In this document: positions 7,689-11,430 of the stretch, in pieces
How positions within the stretch are numbered: position 1 is the stretch's first letter
How the letters are laid out: the number at the start of each line of letters is the position of its first letter
NCBI GenBank assembly: GCA_023301205.1
Contig: JALZVC010000177.1
Span: 1 to 11,430, forward strand
Direction of reading: 5' to 3'
DNA length: 11,430 nt
Source: Flavobacteriaceae bacterium
GTDB taxonomy: Bacteria > Bacteroidota > Bacteroidia > Flavobacteriales > Flavobacteriaceae
The notes under the pieces: model-generated
What the model saw: the letters and a program-made list of their open reading frames with translations, nothing else
Databases searched by the model: none
Told to the model about the DNA's origin: nothing
Translations under genes and position numbers: made by a program

Positions 7689-7721
7689 AAAAAAAAACCC
7701 GAAGTCTAGAACTTCGGGTTT
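7689..7721 (-). terminator. Strong minus-strand intrinsic terminator
   Basis: A perfect 11-bp stem (7695-7705 with 7711-7721), with the GC-rich core CCCGAAGT and a five-base loop, is followed on the minus strand by a run of nine T (complement of A 7689-7697). On the plus strand the tail is GACATTTT, much weaker. No minus-strand protein gene ends next to it, so it must serve either a small RNA to its right or read-through from the symporter gene at 8254-9720. Confidence 0.8.
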
Positions 7722-7783
7722 GACATTTTACTACTATTATTAATACTAACCATCAATATAAAATAATTCGCAGTAAAATGAGA
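7689..7783 (-). ncRNA. Candidate ~95-nt minus-strand small RNA
   Basis: Downstream of a leftward sigma70-like promoter lies a foldable segment. CATTTTACT at 7724-7732 is the exact complement of AGTAAAATG at 7772-7780, and inside it ATTATT (7736-7741) can pair with AATAAT (7762-7767). The strong terminator at 7689-7721 follows directly. The predicted start (about 7783) falls at the base of the stem. The stem is AT-rich and may be fortuitous, and sigma70-like TTGACA/TATAGT sites are not the usual promoters of this phylum. The alternative is that this is the distal 3' UTR of the symporter mRNA. Confidence 0.33.
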
Positions 7784-7789
7784 AACGTT

Positions 7790-7818
7790 ACTATATAATA
7801 GACGGCGCAACTTGTCAA
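7790..7818 (-). promoter_or_regulatory. Sigma70-like promoter pointing left
   Basis: On the minus strand TTGACA (7818-7813) is separated by 17 nt from TATAGT (7795-7790), close to the Escherichia coli consensus. Bacteroidota promoters normally use TTG and TAnnTTTG instead, so activity in this host is uncertain. It points at the foldable segment and terminator at 7689-7780. Confidence 0.3.
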
Positions 7819-7920
7819 TTGTTACATCATGCTAAAAAATTAACAAGACTTTGATAAATAGTTTTTATTTTGGAGATTCAAATGATTTTTAGATAAATAG
7901 AAATCTTCTATTTTTACACC

Positions 7921-8283
7921 ATGAAAAAGAAAACACTAGTTATTGGAGCAAGTCTTAAGCCTAATAGATACTCAAATATAGCAATCAATAGATTGAAAAT
8001 CTATGAACATGAAATAGTGGCGATAGGTCTCAGAAAAGGCGAAGTTGCTGGAGTGAACATTATTACGGAGAAAGAAAAATTTAAGGACATTGATACCGTA
8101 ACACTCTACTTAAATCCGCAACGGCAAGAAGAATATTATGAGTACGTTGTATCATTGCAACCAAAACGAGTTATCTTCAATCCTGGAACTGAAAATCCAG
8201 AATTCTACAAAATATTAGAAGCTAATAATATTAAAAGCGAAGTTGCTTGCACATTAGTTCTTTTGGGTACGAATCAATACTAG
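7921..8283 (+). CDS. Small CoA-binding domain protein
   Basis: This 120-residue cytosolic protein is a single Rossmann-type CoA-binding domain (the CoA_binding_2 or YccU-like family). The visible signatures are the nucleotide-binding loop VIGASLKPNRYSN (7-19), the strand HEIVAIGLRKGEV (30-42), the central PKRVIFNPGTENPEF (81-95), and the C-terminal CTLVLLGTNQY (110-120). The family resembles the CoA-binding domain of succinyl-CoA synthetases; its cellular role is not settled, and I assign none. The ATG at 7921 gives the usual short N-terminus (MKKKTLVIGAS). No Shine-Dalgarno is seen. The last 30 bp overlap, tail to tail, with the symporter gene on the other strand, and no plus-strand terminator is visible after its stop. 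Confidence 0.85.
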   Translation: MKKKTLVIGASLKPNRYSNIAINRLKIYEHEIVAIGLRKGEVAGVNIITEKEKFKDIDTVTLYLNPQRQEEYYEYVVSLQPKRVIFNPGTENPEFYKILEANNIKSEVACTLVLLGTNQY

Positions 8284-9720
8284 GCCCAATAAAGTAAGGA
8301 AGCCGTTGAGTATTAGAATAAAAAATCCAAATTTAAAATCAAACCAGGTGCTCGCAAAATGGCTAATTATAAAACCTAAAACAGGAGCAGCAATAGCAAT
8401 GAATGGAACAATTGAATCTTTAACTTTCCATTTAGAAAACAAACCAAAGGCGTACAGTCCTAATAATGGTCCATATGTATAGCCTGCAAATGTGAATAGT
8501 TTTGTGATTACAGAGGCGTCGCCAATCACATAATTAAAGAATACAATCACAAGGATTAGTAGAATAGACATCCCTACGTGTACTTTCTTTCTTGTTTTTA
8601 TTTGGCCTGCTTTGTCTTGTTTTTTCTCTATGTCAAGTATGTCAATACTAAAAGAGGTAGTTAGTGAAGTCAATGCACTGTCTGCACTACTGTATGCTGC
8701 GGCTATAAGACCCAATAAAAAGAATACTGCGAGTCCTATTCCCATTCCAGAATCTACAGCAATAGTTGAGAATAATTTGTCTTTACTTGCTTCAATACCA
8801 TAGCGTTCTGCATATACAGTAAGTAATAATCCAAGAGCAAGAAAGATGAAGTTCACTATAGTGAGTACAATAGTGAACCAAAAAACATTCTTTTGAGCGT
8901 CTTTTAAATTACGGCAGGTTAGGTTCTTTTGCATCATATCTTGATCTAGTCCGGTCATTACTATGGCGATAAATACTCCGCTAAAAAACTGTTTGTAAAA
9001 ATAGTTGCCGCTTTTAAAGTCATCAAAGAAAAAGATTTGAGATAAATCACTTGACGCAACCGTATCCCACAAACTATCCATATTAGATATTTCTAATCCT
9101 TGAGCTACATAATAGATACCTACGCCAAGGGCAATGAGCATAAATAATGTTTGTAAGGTATCTGTCCATACAATGGTTTTTATCCCGCTTTTATAGGTGT
9201 ATAGCCATATTAAAAGAATAGTTATTGTTACTGTAACCCAAAATGGTACACCTTGCTGTCCCAAAAAAGGTAATCTATCAAACACCAGATCTTGGAGTAC
9301 AATCGCAACAAGGTAGAGTCTAAAACTTGCCCCAATAATTCTAGATAATAAGAAAAAAGAGGCGCCAGTTTTATATGAAGCGTTTCCAAATCGGCTTTCT
9401 AGATAAGAGTAAATAGAGGTGAGGTTAAGTTTATAGTATAAAGGGAGTAGCACAAGACTAATTACAGTATACCCTATGGTATAACCAAGAACCACCTGAA
9501 AATAACCAAAACTATTGGTTTCTACTGCTCCAGGGACAGAGATAAATGTAACTCCACTTAAAGATGCTCCTATCATTCCGAAAGCCACCAAGTACCATGG
9601 AGATTTTTCTCCTGCTTTAAAAAAATCAGCATTGCTACCTCCTTTATTTGTTAAAAAGGAAACTATGAGTAGTAGTCCAAAATAAGAAGTAATGAGTAAT
9701 AAGATGTGAATGGGTTCCAT
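8254..9720 (-). CDS. Sodium:solute symporter (SSS family)
   Basis: This 488-residue inner-membrane protein has roughly 13 hydrophobic segments and belongs to the sodium/solute symporter family (TC 2.A.21), which uses the sodium gradient to import small solutes. Supporting motifs are GMIGASLSGVTFIS (48-61), in the broken helix that helps form the sodium site; GLDQDMMQKNLTCRNLKDAQKN (257-278, GLDQ through the loop), a family hallmark; and AAAYSSADSALTSLTTSFSID (340-360), with Ser/Thr residues where the second part of the sodium site lies. The N-terminus faces a helix at 5-22. The substrate (sugar, amino acid, sialic acid or other) cannot be read from the sequence. The start is backed by two AGGAG motifs just upstream. 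The gene is divergent from the secreted BNR protein and overlaps the CoA-binding gene by 30 bp at its 3' end. Confidence 0.93.
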   Translation of the reverse strand: MEPIHILLLITSYFGLLLIVSFLTNKGGSNADFFKAGEKSPWYLVAFGMIGASLSGVTFISVPGAVETNSFGYFQVVLGYTIGYTVISLVLLPLYYKLNLTSIYSYLESRFGNASYKTGASFFLLSRIIGASFRLYLVAIVLQDLVFDRLPFLGQQGVPFWVTVTITILLIWLYTYKSGIKTIVWTDTLQTLFMLIALGVGIYYVAQGLEISNMDSLWDTVASSDLSQIFFFDDFKSGNYFYKQFFSGVFIAIVMTGLDQDMMQKNLTCRNLKDAQKNVFWFTIVLTIVNFIFLALGLLLTVYAERYGIEASKDKLFSTIAVDSGMGIGLAVFFLLGLIAAAYSSADSALTSLTTSFSIDILDIEKKQDKAGQIKTRKKVHVGMSILLILVIVFFNYVIGDASVITKLFTFAGYTYGPLLGLYAFGLFSKWKVKDSIVPFIAIAAPVLGFIISHFASTWFDFKFGFFILILNGFLTLLGLVLIRTQKN

Positions 9721-9723
9721 GAT

Positions 9724-9737
9724 CTCCTTTTTCTCCT
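9724..9737 (-). promoter_or_regulatory. Tandem Shine-Dalgarno-like motifs before the symporter start
   Basis: On the minus strand AGGAG occurs twice, at 9737-9733 and 9728-9724, ending 12 and 3 bases before the ATG. The other genes here lack such motifs, and Bacteroidota seldom rely on them. They support the chosen start. The nearer copy is closer to the ATG than the usual optimum. Confidence 0.5.
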
Positions 9738-9787
9738 AAATTGATGTTAATCTTGCAAAGATGGGTATCCTTAACCACATAATTATA

Positions 9788-9795
9788 TATTTTTG
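9788..9795 (+). promoter_or_regulatory. TAnnTTTG -7 element for the BNR protein gene
   Basis: TATTTTTG matches the Bacteroidota -7 consensus exactly and would start transcription at about 9801, leaving a leader of some 40 nt. No TTG is found 17-23 nt upstream, so the -33 element is missing or degenerate. The 122-bp divergent spacer (9721-9842) also contains a small inverted repeat ATCTT-GCA-AAGAT at 9750-9762. Confidence 0.4.
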
Positions 9796-9842
9796 AAAGG
9801 ATTTTGCAACAAAAGCTACTAATTATTAAAAATTCAAATTAT

Positions 9843-11430
9843 ATGAAATTACTTCTTACATTTTTTACAATTGCATTTACTTTTTCTTCTATGTTTTCGC
9901 AAGAATACTTAGAGATGATAGAGTCAAATGACCACACTGTTATTGAAATTATCGCTAACGCAGAAAATTACTTCGCAGATAAAGATAAAGGAAAAGGCTC
10001 TGGCTATAAACAATTTAAAAGATGGGAGCATGATGCAGTTAGAATGGTGCAGGATAATGGCTATTTAAAAACCGTGTCTCAGAAAATAGCAGATTTAAAC
10101 GCATATAATGCGAGGCTAAATGAAACAGCTGGATCTAGATCATTATTAAACGATAACTGGGAAGAGTTAGGGCCATTGACTATACAGACTACCTCATCTT
10201 GGTCTCCAGGAGTCGGTAGAATGACCGGTATTTCTGTCGATAGAACTAATACAGATCATTTTATTACAGGTGGTTTAAATGGAGGAGTTTGGCGCACACT
10301 TGATGCGGGACTAACTTGGACACCTCTTTCAGATAATTTTGTTAACCTTGATGTTAACTCTGTAGCAATAGACCCTGCAGATTCTGATATTTATTATTTT
10401 GGTGCAAATGGCGGATTACTTTATAGATCTATCGATGCTGGTGCAACTTGGAATGAAATAGCTGTTATTGGTGCAGGAAACTCTGCCGTTACTAAAATTT
10501 TAATTAGCCCAGACGATTCGAATATTATGTTTTCAACAGTAACTGGTAATGGAATATTTAGATCTGATGATGCGGGTATTTCATGGACAAATGTTACTAA
10601 TGATGCTTTTGGTTTTGATGTCGAATTTCAACCTGGAAATACCTCTGTAGTGTATGCTTCAGGTGTTAATTTTCATAAATCAATAGACGGAGGATTGACC
10701 TTTGTAGAGACGGACATTGATGGTGCTGGTTTTGCTGCGTTGATGATGGGAACTTCAGAAAATAATCCAGACATTGTGTTTGCATTGCTTGCAAACGGTG
10801 ATTTTAGAGGTTTATTTAAATCTACCGACGGAGGGGATAATTTTATAGAATTAGATCATACGGGTCGTAATTATATGAATGCAGATGAATCTGGCACTGG
10901 TACTGGTGGACAAGCGCCAAGGGATATGGATATTGTTGTGCATCCCGATAATGCAGATCAAGTACATATTGCTGGTGTTAATGAATGGCGCTCAATGGAT
11001 GGTGGGATTACTTTTGAACTAAATGCACTTTGGTTTTTACCAGACGCTATAGGTCTAGATGTTGGCTATATGCACGCAGATGTTGATTATCTAGAATATG
11101 TAGATGGTATATTATATGCAGCTACAGACGGAGGTGTTTTTAGAGCTAATAACCCAACAGAACCAACAAGTATAGCTTATTATGAAGACTTAAACAATGG
11201 AATGGGAACACAGCAATTTTATAAAATTGCAGCTTCACAAACCGAACAAGTTGTTGTCAGTGGAGGTACTCAAGATAACGGTACAACAGTATATAGAGAG
11301 GCGACAAATGATTTTGTATCCTGGTTAGGTGCTGATGGAGGTGGTACCGGAATAGATGTTACTAATTCAAGTAGAATTTTAGGTACATTACAATTTGGTA
11401 CTAACTTTAGATCTTTCAATGGTGGTAATA
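9843..11430 (+). CDS. Secreted Asp-box (BNR/sortilin-like propeller) protein, 3' end outside window
   Basis: The open frame runs from ATG 9843 to the window edge (529 codons seen, no stop), so the protein is incomplete here. Residues 1-19 form a signal peptide (MKLLLTFFTI..., cleavage around FS|Q or SQ|E). Residues 20-95 are a charged, probably helical segment including GSGYKQFKRWEHDA (52-65), a pattern found at the start of many flavobacterial secreted propeller proteins. From about residue 105 the sequence is propeller-like, with Asp-boxes (S/T-x-D-x-G-x-x-W/F) at 152-159, 196-203, 241-248, 280-287, 327-334 and 384-391, spaced about 40-57 residues, and a degenerate one at 427-433. Such proteins are commonly T9SS cargo with a C-terminal sorting domain, which cannot be checked here. 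Export is firm; function (sialidase, glycan binding or adhesion) is not, and Asp-boxes are structural, not catalytic. Confidence 0.88.
   Translation, partial: MKLLLTFFTIAFTFSSMFSQEYLEMIESNDHTVIEIIANAENYFADKDKGKGSGYKQFKRWEHDAVRMVQDNGYLKTVSQKIADLNAYNARLNETAGSRSLLNDNWEELGPLTIQTTSSWSPGVGRMTGISVDRTNTDHFITGGLNGGVWRTLDAGLTWTPLSDNFVNLDVNSVAIDPADSDIYYFGANGGLLYRSIDAGATWNEIAVIGAGNSAVTKILISPDDSNIMFSTVTGNGIFRSDDAGISWTNVTNDAFGFDVEFQPGNTSVVYASGVNFHKSIDGGLTFVETDIDGAGFAALMMGTSENNPDIVFALLANGDFRGLFKSTDGGDNFIELDHTGRNYMNADESGTGTGGQAPRDMDIVVHPDNADQVHIAGVNEWRSMDGGITFELNALWFLPDAIGLDVGYMHADVDYLEYVDGILYAATDGGVFRANNPTEPTSIAYYEDLNNGMGTQQFYKIAASQTEQVVVSGGTQDNGTTVYREATNDFVSWLGADGGGTGIDVTNSSRILGTLQFGTNFRSFNGGN

Larger units (their letters stand above)
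7520..7920. other. 401-bp spacer between the fabH-type gene and the CoA-binding gene
   Basis: It holds the fabH terminator (7540-7573), about 115 bp (7574-7688) where I see no gene or signal, a strong minus-strand terminator (7689-7721), an inverted repeat (7724-7780), a sigma70-like promoter pointing left (7790-7818) and the leader of the CoA-binding gene. No good TAnnTTTG promoter was found for that gene; the nearest partial matches are TAGTTTTT at 7859 and TATTTTTA at 7909. No coding region is evident. Confidence 0.6.

Noticed and set aside
7695..7721. The hairpin at 7695-7721 as a plus-strand terminator for the fabH-type gene
   Set aside because: That gene already has a strong terminator at 7540-7573, and the plus-strand tail here (GACATTTT) is poor compared with the nine-U minus-strand tail.

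Overview
The window looks like chromosomal DNA of a marine-type member of the Bacteroidota, most likely family Flavobacteriaceae. The DNA is AT-rich. Two large secreted proteins have Bacteroidota-style signal peptides (cleavage just before a Gln), and one ends in a type IX secretion (T9SS) C-terminal sorting domain. Most genes lack a Shine-Dalgarno sequence, and several intergenic regions carry the Bacteroidota -7 promoter element TAnnTTTG. No mobile element, tRNA, rRNA, CRISPR array or phage gene was seen.

Layout. 1-117: end of an upstream unit plus the terminator of the first gene. 118-4014 (minus): a 1298-residue secreted T9SS cargo protein with a propeller-like domain, HYR-type modules and five tandem ~80-residue four-cysteine repeats. 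4257-6149 (minus): the chaperone HtpG, followed by a perfect 16-bp terminator hairpin. 6150-6514: divergent spacer that also holds a candidate ~90-nt structured RNA with its own promoter box and terminator. 6515-7519 (plus): a FabH-type ketoacyl-ACP synthase III with terminator. 7520-7920: spacer with a strong minus-strand terminator preceded by a foldable segment and a sigma70-like promoter, a second small-RNA candidate. 7921-8283 (plus): a small CoA-binding-fold protein. 8254-9720 (minus): a sodium:solute symporter whose 3' end overlaps the preceding gene by 30 bp. 9843-11430 (plus, cut by the window edge): a secreted protein with at least six Asp-box (BNR) repeats.

The genes do not form one pathway. 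They look like separate transcription units, each with its own terminator where one can be seen: a housekeeping chaperone, a lipid-synthesis enzyme, a transporter, a small nucleotide-binding protein and two large exported surface or extracellular proteins. The least explained parts are the two intergenic segments with small-RNA architecture, and the convergent overlap at 8254-8283, where the only visible minus-strand terminator lies beyond the start of the opposing gene. The small-RNA and antisense proposals are inferences from sequence alone.
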